From NCBI GenBank assembly GCA_005877075.1, contig VBPX01000041.1, positions 38,312-102,311 of the forward strand: 64,000 nt of DNA, given 5' to 3'. Both the position numbers and the translations under genes were made by a program. Origin of the DNA: Nitrososphaerota archaeon. GTDB taxonomy: Archaea > Thermoproteota > Nitrososphaeria > Nitrososphaerales > Nitrososphaeraceae. Positions 20,950 to 31,210 of this stretch are shown one piece after another. Below the pieces are notes generated by a model, which saw nothing but the letters and a program-made list of their open reading frames with translations, was not told where the DNA came from and searched no databases. How positions within the stretch are numbered: the stretch's first letter is position 1; every line of letters starts with the position of its first letter.

Positions 20950-21972
20950 ATGTTGACCGTAAAAGTAGTTGATAATAAGATAGCTTTGGTTGAAAGTGAT
21001 TTACCCAAATTTGATCAGGACGAAATCTTGGTCAGAATGCATTCATGTGGTATATGTGGTTCTGATTTAGAAAAAGTCTATGGAAATTACGGGATGAAAT
21101 CTGTGCGGGTAGGACATGAGCCTGCAGGAGACACTATTGCAGTCGGTAAAAATGTAAAGAAATTTCAAGAAGGAGACAGGGTTTTCGTCCATCACCACGT
21201 CAGCTGTTACTCTTGCCGATATTGCATTCAAGGAAATTATACAATGTGTAACAATTATCAAAAAAGCAATATTGAACCTTGCGGATTATCTGAGGAGTTT
21301 ATCGTTCCAAAATGGAATATTGAGCATGGTGGTGTGTTAAAGCTGCCTGAATCAATTTCTTATGACGAAGCTGCGTTAATTGAACCATTTGCTTGCTGCA
21401 TAAGAGGGCTAAACAAAATTTCAATAAAACATGGAGATAATGTGGCTATTTTGGGGGCTGGACCGACTGGTGTAATGCATATGCTGTTGGCCAAAATGTG
21501 GGGTGCCAACAATATTGTGGTTTCTGATATCAATGAATTTAGATTGAAATTTGTTGAAAAATACGGTGTAATTCCTGTAAATTCAAAGCAAGATAATTTG
21601 GATGACGTCATCAACCAAAATACGGAAAACATAGGAGCTGATGTGACTATCTTGGCTACTGGCAGTATTAAGGCATTTGAAAGTTCACTTAAAATCACAA
21701 GAAGAGGTGGAAAAATATTACTTTTCGGTGTCCCATCACTTGGAAGTAAATTTGAACTAGATTTGAGCTCCATTTATTCCAACGAACAAATAATCATCCC
21801 AAGCTATGGTGCTTCCGAAATAGAAACGAATCAGGCATTATCTTTGATTTCTGACAAATCAATCGATCTTTTACCTCTTGTCACCCATCGTTTTCAAATT
21901 AGAGAATCTAGTGACGCTTTCAAATGCGCGCATGATGCCTTGGATGCTATGAAGGTATTGATAGTAACATAA
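20950..21972 (+). CDS. Zinc-dependent medium-chain alcohol dehydrogenase family
   Basis: CGICGSDLE, GHEPAGD, CRYCIQGNYTMC, GAGPTGVMH. Confidence 0.9.
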   Translation: MLTVKVVDNKIALVESDLPKFDQDEILVRMHSCGICGSDLEKVYGNYGMKSVRVGHEPAGDTIAVGKNVKKFQEGDRVFVHHHVSCYSCRYCIQGNYTMCNNYQKSNIEPCGLSEEFIVPKWNIEHGGVLKLPESISYDEAALIEPFACCIRGLNKISIKHGDNVAILGAGPTGVMHMLLAKMWGANNIVVSDINEFRLKFVEKYGVIPVNSKQDNLDDVINQNTENIGADVTILATGSIKAFESSLKITRRGGKILLFGVPSLGSKFELDLSSIYSNEQIIIPSYGASEIETNQALSLISDKSIDLLPLVTHRFQIRESSDAFKCAHDALDAMKVLIVT

Positions 21973-22007
21973 TGAGTATCGCGATCAAAACATAAATAAC
22001 TTGTATA

Positions 22008-22841
22008 GTGAGCTTATTTTACATGGATTGGGGAATAAGAAATCGCTTATCAAGGATATTGAACCCACAAGATGGAAAAGGAGTTATGCTCGCAGTTGAT
22101 CATGGCTATTTTTTAGGTCCCACTGAAAAATTGGAGAATCCAAGAAAGACAATTAAGCCACTACTAAAATATGCGGAATCTTTGATGCTCACTAGAGGAA
22201 TTTTGAGAAGATGCGTTGATCCGGATTCTGATATTCCAATAGTATTGCGCGTTTCTGGAGGCACTAGTATTTTAGGCGAAGATCTGTCAAATGAGACTAT
22301 TACAACGTCAGTTGAAGAAGCAATAAAACTCAATGCTTCGTGTTTGGCTTTGTCTATTTTTGTTGGAAGTAAATATGAACACCAGACACTAAGTAATCTT
22401 TCTAAACTGGTAGACCAAGGAGAGAATTATGGAATCCCAGTATTAGCAGTTACCGCAGTTGGAAAAGAAATGGCCCGAGATGCAAGATATCTTGCTCTAT
22501 CCTGTAGAATAGCCGGGGAATTAGGAGCTCATTTGGTAAAAACCTATTACTGTGAAAACTTTGAAAATGTGGTTGAAGGATGCCCTGTGCCAGTCATTAT
22601 TGCAGGTGGCAAAAAATTACCAGAAAAGGAGGCACTCAATTTGACGTTTAATGCAATAAAAGATGGAGCGTCAGGTGTGGATATGGGTAGAAATATTTGG
22701 CAATCTAATTATCCAGTTGAAATGATTCAGGCTGTCCGAGCAATTGTTCATGACAAGTTAACGGTAGAAGAGTCAATGAATTCATTCTTTTTGAACAAAA
22801 ATATACGATCTAACGAATTGGAAACCTTAAAGACAACATAA
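22008..22841 (+). CDS. DhnA/LsrF-type class I aldolase family protein (start may be ATG 22023)
   Basis: MLAVDHGYFLGP...VIIAGGKK...GASGVDMGRNIWQ. Confidence 0.85.
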   Translation: MSLFYMDWGIRNRLSRILNPQDGKGVMLAVDHGYFLGPTEKLENPRKTIKPLLKYAESLMLTRGILRRCVDPDSDIPIVLRVSGGTSILGEDLSNETITTSVEEAIKLNASCLALSIFVGSKYEHQTLSNLSKLVDQGENYGIPVLAVTAVGKEMARDARYLALSCRIAGELGAHLVKTYYCENFENVVEGCPVPVIIAGGKKLPEKEALNLTFNAIKDGASGVDMGRNIWQSNYPVEMIQAVRAIVHDKLTVEESMNSFFLNKNIRSNELETLKTT

Positions 22842-22875
22842 ATATTTTTAATGGGTCTTATTTGATTACTTTAGC

Positions 22876-23001
22876 ATGTCGGAGTATGAAGGGGGTACTT
22901 TTAGGTGCGAAATATGTGCAAAAGAATTTCTAACAAAGAACGAATGCGACGCTCATTATGAAGATGTTCACGGGGACGAAATTGCAAACATTGGTGAATA
23001 G
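22876..23001 (+). CDS. Single C2H2 zinc-finger microprotein (41 aa)
   Basis: MSEYEGGTFRCEICAKEFLTKNECDAHYEDVHGDEIANIGE*; CX2CX12HX4H. Confidence 0.65.
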   Translation: MSEYEGGTFRCEICAKEFLTKNECDAHYEDVHGDEIANIGE

Positions 23002-23086
23002 CTCTTTTCTTGTGAAAGAGCAAATGGAACGTAATACGGTAATGTTAGATTTTTTAGTGACCAAATTAATTTATTTAAAGATATAG

Positions 23087-24319
23087 TTGAAAATTGCAAA
23101 TGTAGTTTTGTTTGAGCTTGGAATATGCATTCTTGAGGACACTAATCTAAATTATGTAAAAAAATTTGAAAATCCTGAACTGGAGTATTCTTCAATCCTC
23201 CAGGGTGAAAATAATGTGATAGCGGACTTGATTCCAAAATTGAGGGATTACGATCAAATTAGAGTAAATAATAAGAGTTTAGTTGAAATTCTTCAGAGCG
23301 AAAATATTGATGTTAAATTAATGTCTGATTCAAGACAAAATGAAATAAATCAAAATAAATTGGATCTGATTGTCAAATTTGGACTCGCTGAAAATAAAGA
23401 AGAACTATCTGCTATCTTGCAAAGGTTTGCGATAAATCTTTCATCCATGAAGGTGAAAAAAACATCTGAAAAATTAGATCTTCATTTGATCCAAGCAGTT
23501 AATACACTAGATGAACTAGACGAGATAATTAATACAATAAGTACAAGAATTCGTGAATGGTATGGACTTCATTTCCCAGAATTGGACTATATACTTCAAA
23601 ATATTATCACATATGCCAGTATTGTAAAGGATGCAGGACCAAGAGAAAATATTTCCAAGGAACTCTTAGGTCAACTCGATGTGCCTGAAAAAAAAATTGA
23701 ATTAATTCAACTAGCCATAGTAAAAAGTCAGGGAGGAGACCTTACTCCTGAAAGTTCTGAATCTCTAAAAATTTTAGCATCACAAGTTATAAAGTTATCA
23801 GAATTAAGAACAAGTCTATCTGACACGATTGAAAATTTGATGGAAACACTTGCTCCAAACATAAAAAATATTCTTACTGCAATAATAGGCGCAAGATTAA
23901 TTGCTAAAGCAGGTAGCCTATCGAAATTGGCGCAGATGCCTTCGAGTACAATTCAAATAATTGGTGCAGAGAAGGCATTGTTTAGAGCATTAAAAACTGG
24001 CACCAGACCTCCAAAACACGGTTTATTATTTCAGCATCCATCAGTTCACGCTGCTCCAAAATGGCAAAGAGGTAAAATTGCCCGTGCATTGTCCTCAAAA
24101 ATTGCGATTGCTGTTAGAATCGATGTATACCGAAACGCATCTTTGGATACATCAATATCAGAGAAATTGAATAGGAGAATAGAAACTATTCAGCGGATTT
24201 ATCATGAACCTCCAAAAGTAAAAGATACTTTCGAAAATAGGTTTGTGAATAAGAGAATAAAAAAATCTCTCAAATTCAAAAAGAGAAATATGTATCATGG
24301 AAAACGAAGACGCTATTAG
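23087..24319 (+). CDS. nop5: NOP5/NOP56-family C/D-box RNP protein (TTG start)
   Basis: GARLIAKAGSLSKLAQMPSSTIQIIGAEKALFRALKTGTRPPKHGLLFQHP Nop domain. Confidence 0.95.
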   Translation: MKIANVVLFELGICILEDTNLNYVKKFENPELEYSSILQGENNVIADLIPKLRDYDQIRVNNKSLVEILQSENIDVKLMSDSRQNEINQNKLDLIVKFGLAENKEELSAILQRFAINLSSMKVKKTSEKLDLHLIQAVNTLDELDEIINTISTRIREWYGLHFPELDYILQNIITYASIVKDAGPRENISKELLGQLDVPEKKIELIQLAIVKSQGGDLTPESSESLKILASQVIKLSELRTSLSDTIENLMETLAPNIKNILTAIIGARLIAKAGSLSKLAQMPSSTIQIIGAEKALFRALKTGTRPPKHGLLFQHPSVHAAPKWQRGKIARALSSKIAIAVRIDVYRNASLDTSISEKLNRRIETIQRIYHEPPKVKDTFENRFVNKRIKKSLKFKKRNMYHGKRRRY

Positions 24320-24971
24320 TTACATTACTCTTAATGGTAAAGAACATATAGCTACTGTAAATCTATTGAAAGGAATTACTCTATACGGTGAAAAACTAGT
24401 CACTCGAAATGGAAGTGAATACCGCACATGGGATCCCTTTAGGAGTAAATTAGCTGCGGCATATATCAAGGGATTAAAATTTGATTTCTCTTCAGTAGGA
24501 AACATATTATATTTAGGTGCATCAACAGGAACAACAGTGAGTCACCTATCGGACATAATTGGATATTCTGGTAAAATTTTTGCTGTTGAATCTTCGACGA
24601 GAGTTGCAAGAGAGTTAATTTCAAATGTCTCGTCTAAGAGAACAAATGTCATACCAATAATAGAAGATGCAAGGAAACCGAGAAATTATTTTTCAATATA
24701 TGATAAAATGGATCTTGTCTATTGCGACATTGCCCAACCAGATCAAACAAGTATAGCCATTGAAAATTGTAAAATATATCTTAAAGAAGGAAAACCAATA
24801 CTTCTTGTTATCAAAACTAGAAGTATTGATGTGACAATGTCTCCAAAAAAGGTAATCGCACAAGAAATAAAAAAATTACAAAATAATTTTTTTGAAATTA
24901 GACAACAAATAGATCTTGAGCCATTCGACAAGGATCATGCAATGATAAAGGCAATATTTTATACAAAATAG
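24297..24971 (+). CDS. flpA: Fibrillarin-like rRNA/tRNA 2'-O-methyltransferase
   Basis: YRTWDPFRSKLAAAYIKG, LYLGASTGTTVSHLSDI, overlaps nop5. Confidence 0.95.
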   Translation: MENEDAISYITLNGKEHIATVNLLKGITLYGEKLVTRNGSEYRTWDPFRSKLAAAYIKGLKFDFSSVGNILYLGASTGTTVSHLSDIIGYSGKIFAVESSTRVARELISNVSSKRTNVIPIIEDARKPRNYFSIYDKMDLVYCDIAQPDQTSIAIENCKIYLKEGKPILLVIKTRSIDVTMSPKKVIAQEIKKLQNNFFEIRQQIDLEPFDKDHAMIKAIFYTK

Positions 24972-25610
24972 TCATAGGTATATATCCAAACCAGAAACAA
25001 TCATTTGAGCAGGTTTCCAAGATTTTCTTGCGAATGGCGGAATTTCCTTTTTTTCTCTAAACCACTTTCTTACAAACTCTATTGTTTTTTTGTCTGAAGG
25101 ATATCCACTGCCAATGTCCCCGTATCTCATCCGGATTTTACCTATTTCACAATCACGTACAATTTTTGCGATAATAGAGGCCCCTGAAACTACAACGTTC
25201 AATTTGTCAGCATGGTGCATAGAAATTACTCTAGTATTTTTTTGATTAAGAAAACTACTAATGGTTCTTTCATATCTTGAGGGGTTTATATCACAGGAGT
25301 CTACATACGTCTTGTCCGATTTCATATTTTGTATTGTGATAGCCATAGCTTCTGCTTCAAGCAGGTTTAGATTGTTTTTAAAAACATGAAAGTCAATATC
25401 TTCGATGCTTATATTACAGACACAAATTGACTTTGCAATACTTACAATCTGACCAAAGAGAACCTGTCTTTTTTTTCGTGTAAGTAACTTTGAATCTTTA
25501 ATCCCTTTCTCAATCATTTCTGAAATCGATTTTTTGCTCACACAAATTCCTGCTACAATTATTGGTCCTAATAATGATCCTCTACCAGCTTCATCTACTC
25601 CACAAATGAT
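24972..25610 (-). CDS. rnhB: Ribonuclease HII; no ATG/GTG/TTG start upstream of the catalytic motif
   Basis: Frame extends upstream of the tracked GTG (25541) through ICGVDEAGRGSLLGPIIVAGI; in-frame ATC at 25608-25610 sits where ATG would give MICGVDEAGRG. Confidence 0.85.
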   Translation of the reverse strand: MICGVDEAGRGSLLGPIIVAGICVSKKSISEMIEKGIKDSKLLTRKKRQVLFGQIVSIAKSICVCNISIEDIDFHVFKNNLNLLEAEAMAITIQNMKSDKTYVDSCDINPSRYERTISSFLNQKNTRVISMHHADKLNVVVSGASIIAKIVRDCEIGKIRMRYGDIGSGYPSDKKTIEFVRKWFREKKEIPPFARKSWKPAQMIVSGLDIYL

Positions 25611-25730
25611 ATTTTCCTTACTACTGAACTCTAATCCCTTTACCCCAAATCAACATCTGTTGCTATTTTATCCGTATCCCTTTTGGAATCATGATATATT
25701 AAGAGTTATCAATTATCCTATAAATTAGGA

Positions 25731-26906
25731 TTGAAAAATGATTTCAAAAGGATCAAAGAAGGAAAAACAGAACTCCTAGTTCCGTCTGTTTCACTATCAG
25801 AAAAAGTACCTCCAAAAAATCCTGCTTTTTTTAATCCAAGTGCCAAGTGGAATAGAGATGTTTCTGTGTTGATCTACAAGACATATGCCTCTTTCTCAAA
25901 AAATGCCAGAACCTTTGCCGATTCAATCTGTGGCGTTGGGGCAAGAGGATTGAGAACTGCAGTCGAAGTGCCAAAAATAGATACGGTTTATCTTAATGAT
26001 CTAAATCCCATCGCCATAGAACTCGCAAAAGAAAGCGCCAAACTGAATGAGATAGAAAACAAATGTGTTTTTGATATCAATGAGGTATGCAAATTTTTAA
26101 ATTTTGAGCAACGTGATGTTCGAAAATTTGACATAGTGGATCTTGATCCGTTTGGAAGTCCGTCACCTTATGTAGATTGTGTTTTGCGGTCCGTAAACAA
26201 CCATGGATTGATATCAATTACAGCAACGGACACTGCAGTTTTATGTGGAGTATATCCAAACGTGTGTTATAGAAAATACTATGGATTTCCAATAAGAACC
26301 GATTATTGTAATGAAATTGGAATAAGGCTTTTGGTCTCTTTTATAGCATTGAACGCTTCACGATTTGATTTATCTGTAATTCCATATTTCTGTCATAACA
26401 ATCTTCATTATATGAGAGTATATCTGAAGGTGGTATTTGGTAACTCTCTTGCAAATTCTGTTTCTTCAAAAATAGGACATCTTAAGCATTGTCGCAATTG
26501 TAATCATCGTAAAGTTGAAAATCTTAAGGAACACAATGTGCTTTGCGAAATATGTAATTCAAAATGTATCTTAGCCGGACCACTCTGGATAGAGAACCTA
26601 TTTGACTTTGAATTTGTAAAGGAGACGTTAAATGTGTTGGAAAAGGATGAATATCTTTCATCAAGTGAAACTAATTATAAAAGGCTACTTAGAATGATGC
26701 AAATTTGTAAAAATGAACTAGCATATCCATTTTATTTTGAAACAGATAGTATTGCATCTAAAGCAAAAAAGAGTTCGATCTCATTGGATAAAGTGATTAA
26801 CTCTCTTATTGAAAATGGATTCAAGGCATCAAAAACTATTATGAATGATAAAGGATTCAAAACAAATGCCTCTTCAAATGATATAATTAATGCCCTTTAC
26901 AAATAA
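25731..26906 (+). CDS. trm1: tRNA (guanine26-N2)-dimethyltransferase Trm1
   Basis: FADSICGVGARGLRTAVE, DLDPFGSPSPYVD, TATDTAVLCGVYP. Confidence 0.93.
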   Translation: MKNDFKRIKEGKTELLVPSVSLSEKVPPKNPAFFNPSAKWNRDVSVLIYKTYASFSKNARTFADSICGVGARGLRTAVEVPKIDTVYLNDLNPIAIELAKESAKLNEIENKCVFDINEVCKFLNFEQRDVRKFDIVDLDPFGSPSPYVDCVLRSVNNHGLISITATDTAVLCGVYPNVCYRKYYGFPIRTDYCNEIGIRLLVSFIALNASRFDLSVIPYFCHNNLHYMRVYLKVVFGNSLANSVSSKIGHLKHCRNCNHRKVENLKEHNVLCEICNSKCILAGPLWIENLFDFEFVKETLNVLEKDEYLSSSETNYKRLLRMMQICKNELAYPFYFETDSIASKAKKSSISLDKVINSLIENGFKASKTIMNDKGFKTNASSNDIINALYK

Positions 26907-27016
26907 ATAATAATTTATGATAAACAATGTCGTGACATGTTGGGGAATTTCGTTAATATTCTATACGATACTACTACCTGATAACAGTTAATTACTATAC
27001 TCTCATTAAAAACTTA

Positions 27017-27776
27017 ATGGAAAACAACGCCGAAAAGGATCCTAAATATTGGGTTAATATGGGATATTCTCTTACTGCTGAAGGAAAAGATGAACAAGCA
27101 AAAAAATATTATAAAAAAGCCTTGGAACTTGATCCGGAAAATCCCGCCGCTTTGATAAATCTCGGAAAGGCTCAATCTCTAACGGGAGAATTAAAAGAGG
27201 CTAAAAAAAATCTACTATATGCGATTAAACTTTATCCCGAATCAGTTGAACCTTGGATTAACCTGGGGATAGTTTATGGAGAAGAAAAAAAACTGGACGA
27301 GGAGATGAATTGCTACAATAAAGCATTAGATATAGATCCAAGCATACCAGCAATTTGGCATAACAGAGGGTATCTCTACAGGCAGAAAGAGATGTTTAAA
27401 GAAGCCATATCTGACTACCAACAGGCTCTCAGACTTCGTCCTAAGCATATTCAGACTCTATTATACAAGGCTATTGCACATTTTCATTTAAAGGAATTTG
27501 ATGATGCTGATAAATGCCTTGATGAAATACTAGACATTGACCCGAACCATGTCGACGCATTGGCAAACAAAGCAAATATTTTCAGTCAAAAGGGGAAAAT
27601 ATGCCGACGCATTAGAATACATAAACCGGTCGTTAAAAATTAACAACACAAGCATAGATCTATTGAGAAACAAAGCTGAATTATTACGCTGGCTTGGAGA
27701 TTCTACAAATGCGAGAATATGTGATGAGGAAGCCGATAGGTTAGGATCGCATACTAAAAATGAAGAAATCGAATAG
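27017..27776 (+). pseudogene. TPR-repeat protein with 1-nt frameshift at about 27592-27599
   Basis: ORF 27017..27643 changes from TPR to non-TPR sequence at SQKGK; TPR pattern resumes in the next frame (YADALEYINRSLKINNTSIDLLRNKAELLRWLGD). Confidence 0.75.
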
Positions 27777-27943
27777 ATGTGAATAGTACCTTCATTAGTA
27801 AAATGGTTTTCCGATTATTTGATAGCACAACTAAAAGAGCAATTGCCAAGAGAAGCGAAGACTCAAGGTTGGAAGGGCTTTAAAGAGGCAATTAATAATA
27901 TTGGGCGCGAATAGTAATAAGCCAATAATATCTGACTTCCTCT

Positions 27944-28543
27944 ATGGATTTGGAGTGGGCTGTATTAGTAGCCGCAATTTCTGCGTGGGCCACTTTATTT
28001 ATTGGGCTCATCACGCGTGACTTGGTAAAAAGACAATTTGAAGAACAATTTGAATCTAATAAAAAACAGCACCAAGTTCAAGGTCTACTTGAAGCATTTA
28101 AAATCCTTGATAAGGAAGATCATAGAGAGTTTCGAAAAACAGTATTCATTCAATATTTTGAATATTTTGAAAATGGAGATGTAAAAGTATTTAAACACAA
28201 TGCAGTCGCGAATGTCATGGCAGATTTTGATATAATGGGCAAATTAGTAAAGTCTAACAATATTGATAGAGATGAATTTTTAGAGGAATATGGTTCACTC
28301 GCTTACCGGTGTTGGAAATGTCTCGAGGATCACATAATACATGAAAGAGAGGAGAGAAAATTTCCTCCTTTTATGACTTGGTTTGAGTGGCTAGCAAAGG
28401 AAGGATACAAATATTGGAAGGAGGGGCATAAGCCTCAAGGTTATGACTTCGATGATACTGTCTTATTTCATCCACATGATCCTGCTAAGAAAATAGATTT
28501 TCGATCCAAACCTAAATGGAAAGGGAAAGGTAGCCCGATTTGA
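27944..28543 (+). CDS. Membrane-anchored hypothetical protein, DUF4760-like
   Basis: N-terminal TM then charged helix QFEEQFESNKKQHQVQGLLEAFKILDKEDHREFRK. Confidence 0.55.
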   Translation: MDLEWAVLVAAISAWATLFIGLITRDLVKRQFEEQFESNKKQHQVQGLLEAFKILDKEDHREFRKTVFIQYFEYFENGDVKVFKHNAVANVMADFDIMGKLVKSNNIDRDEFLEEYGSLAYRCWKCLEDHIIHEREERKFPPFMTWFEWLAKEGYKYWKEGHKPQGYDFDDTVLFHPHDPAKKIDFRSKPKWKGKGSPI

Positions 28544-28887
28544 TATTGAGGCAACCAATAATAGTTTAAACCTGCTTATAGTATCACTGTTGGTTTGGTT
28601 TACGTTGTTTAAATGATTCCAATCTAAAGATTTATGCAACATATACTACATTTATTAACGCAAAATAAATACTGTATGCTGTGCAAGTTCAAGAGCTATC
28701 AAGAGTAAGAACTTGGGTCCAGTTACCAAAACTCTATACAAATAAATACCGATTTATAACAATCCTGTTTAATTCATTTACGACTGCTTATCAATAATTA
28801 AATAGTAATTTATAGAAAAAGCGTATTTATGAGAGTAAATGATACGCATACCCATATTCATTGGTTGTAATGTTTGGGGTGTAGATT

Positions 28888-29670
28888 GTGAAATTACAAG
28901 TTAAAAATTTATCCAAAAAATTTAGAACAAGCAGTTCAAATTCTGAATACGTTACTGCTATTGAAAATATTGATCTTACAATTAACGATGGTGAATTTGT
29001 TTGCATTGTAGGTCCATCGGGTTGTGGGAAATCTACTCTTCTTAACATTCTTGCGGGACTTGACAAACCTACTGAAGGTGAAATCATACTGAATGGTCAT
29101 CAAATTAAAGGAACTGGGCCTGATAGAATTATTGTCTTCCAGGAGAATGCTTTGTTTCCATGGCTCAAAGTAATCGAAAATGTTGAGTTTGGTTTAAAAA
29201 TGGCAGGGTTGCAGAAAGATAAAAGACGACAAATTGCATTGAGCCATTTAGAAACAATGCAACTGACAAAATTTGCCGATTCTTATGTCTATCAATTATC
29301 TGGCGGCATGAAGCAAAGGGTAGCCCTTGCTAGGGCACTTGTTATGGATCCTGACATATTGCTTATGGATGAGCCATTTGCCTCTCTAGATTCTCAAACA
29401 CGAGATTTACTGTCGGTTGAACTACAACTTATTTGGTCAAAAACTAGAAAAAATATTATTTTTGTAACTCATAATATAATGGAGTCTGTTTGTCTTGGAG
29501 ATAGAATATTTGTATTTACCAATAGACCAGGAAAAATCAAAAAAGAAATTACGGTTCAACATAGAAGGCCAAGGCTTAGCGAAGACGATGAACTCCAACC
29601 TTATTACAGGGAGGTTTTGAGTGAATTGAAAAGCGAAATCAGCGCTGCGCGCAAACAGAAATTGGATTAA
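28888..29670 (+). CDS. ABC transporter ATP-binding protein (nitrate/sulfonate/taurine type)
   Basis: GPSGCGKSTLLNILAGL, LSGGMKQRVALARAL, LLMDEPFASLDSQTR. Confidence 0.92.
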   Translation: MKLQVKNLSKKFRTSSSNSEYVTAIENIDLTINDGEFVCIVGPSGCGKSTLLNILAGLDKPTEGEIILNGHQIKGTGPDRIIVFQENALFPWLKVIENVEFGLKMAGLQKDKRRQIALSHLETMQLTKFADSYVYQLSGGMKQRVALARALVMDPDILLMDEPFASLDSQTRDLLSVELQLIWSKTRKNIIFVTHNIMESVCLGDRIFVFTNRPGKIKKEITVQHRRPRLSEDDELQPYYREVLSELKSEISAARKQKLD

Positions 29671-30437
29671 TTTTCCTTCAGTTTCATTACAAGATCTAAA
29701 CCATCTTCAAAACTATTCGGTGAGCACAAAAGTATTTTTTCTGTTAGAGTGGCTGCTTCTCGAACAAAATTTTCTGGTTCGTCTCTATATGATCTCCAAT
29801 CCAGACCTATTTTCTGCGCTGAGATTTCGTTCCTTTTGGAGGGACACATGATGCATGGTATAACATCAATGCCATATGGTGCAGACATTTTAATAATTTC
29901 TTGTAGATTGTGTATAGAACTTATTGATTGTGTAACAAACGCACGCGGTCTTGCTTCAAGCTTATTTTTGATTTTCGCTGTGTCACTTATTTTGCTTGGA
30001 ACTGATAGGTCAAATTTTATGTAATTGTTAAAACTATGCGATGATAGAATCCTGACAATCTTTGTAGGTGGGATATCGAAAATTTTATTTCCAATAATTG
30101 GTTCATCTCCACGAAGAATTAAGATGCTATAGACTCCACAGAATATTGCTTCAGACACAAACTGGAATATCGATATGAGATTTTTGTCATAAAGTCTACA
30201 CGTACAACTTATCGGTTTTGAAATTCCTAGTCTTTTTAACATTGAAACAAGCATTAAACTGGAGACTCTTGGTACGCCCAGTACATTATCTGTCAAATGT
30301 ATTCCGTCAACAAATTCTGATATTTTTTTTGCCCTTGACATAAAGAGGTCTATATTCTTGTTTATTGTATCATGATCAAAATAATTATTGTAAAGAACCT
30401 TTGGAGGGTTCATTTCATAAATAACTTTAACATCCAT
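29667..30437 (-). CDS. Methylenetetrahydrofolate reductase-like protein
   Basis: MetF-like barrel: YEMNPPKV, DGIHLTDN, ILRGDEP. Confidence 0.65.
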   Translation of the reverse strand: MDVKVIYEMNPPKVLYNNYFDHDTINKNIDLFMSRAKKISEFVDGIHLTDNVLGVPRVSSLMLVSMLKRLGISKPISCTCRLYDKNLISIFQFVSEAIFCGVYSILILRGDEPIIGNKIFDIPPTKIVRILSSHSFNNYIKFDLSVPSKISDTAKIKNKLEARPRAFVTQSISSIHNLQEIIKMSAPYGIDVIPCIMCPSKRNEISAQKIGLDWRSYRDEPENFVREAATLTEKILLCSPNSFEDGLDLVMKLKEN

Positions 30438-30576
30438 ATTATTTCACAATGATTATCGTAATTAAAGGCTTAACTCGTAATCTCGAAAATGTGAAATGGA
30501 GTGTTTCTGCAGAAGGCTTTTCGCTCGATAGATTTTATACTTTCTAATTATTAATAAATACAACAGATGATATTGT

Positions 30577-31164
30577 TTGTACAATGAAAAGGAAATCAAA
30601 CATTTGATTTATCCGTTTCTAAATAAAAAAGTAATCTTTCCATCATCTTCATTTCAATTAAGATTTGCGGCAGTAATGATAATAATTCATTTCACAAAAA
30701 AGATTCCGTATGTTATTTTAATAAGGAGGACTAAACTTGTGATAAATCATGCAGGTGAAATTTCCTTTCCTGGTGGCAATTTTATGGAAGAGGACGTTAA
30801 CATGTTGGGGACTGCAATAAGAGAAACAAGTGAGGAAATAGGAATCAGGATTAAAAAACAACAGGTAATTGGATATCTTAATGCAGTGAAGACACTAACT
30901 TCACAATATATTATTTATCCATACATTGCTTTGATAGGCAAGATTCCTAAAATAACCAGTACTAATTATGAGGTTGAAAAAATCATAGATGCCCCTCTTA
31001 TATCATTACTTAAAACCAGACAGAACGATACAGAACACCAGCAAGAATTTTCTATCTCCCAGTTACCTAAATTTACCTACAAAAATGAGATAATTTGGGG
31101 AGCAACAGCAAAAATATTAGTCCAACTTGCAGACCTGTTTTCTCGTGAAATAGATTTGAATTGA
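30577..31164 (+). CDS. NUDIX hydrolase, CoA-pyrophosphatase-like
   Basis: Nudix box GGNFMEEDVNMLGTAIRETSEEIGI. Confidence 0.87.
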   Translation: MYNEKEIKHLIYPFLNKKVIFPSSSFQLRFAAVMIIIHFTKKIPYVILIRRTKLVINHAGEISFPGGNFMEEDVNMLGTAIRETSEEIGIRIKKQQVIGYLNAVKTLTSQYIIYPYIALIGKIPKITSTNYEVEKIIDAPLISLLKTRQNDTEHQQEFSISQLPKFTYKNEIIWGATAKILVQLADLFSREIDLN

Positions 31165-31210
31165 AAGTTTTTTGAGCAAAAATACACTGGTTTGTACGGT
31201 AAGAGCTTTA

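Noticed and set aside
24320-24931. Minus ORFs over fibrillarin
   Set aside because: Antisense to a conserved gene.
3311-27776. Programmed ribosomal frameshifting as the explanation for split genes
   Set aside because: No shared slippery-site/structure pattern; ilvD needs about 14 nt restored, and the others are 1-nt changes that differ in context.
27803-27883. 26-aa ORF MVFRLFDSTTKRAIAKRSEDSRLEGL
   Set aside because: Too short and no independent support; could be chance.
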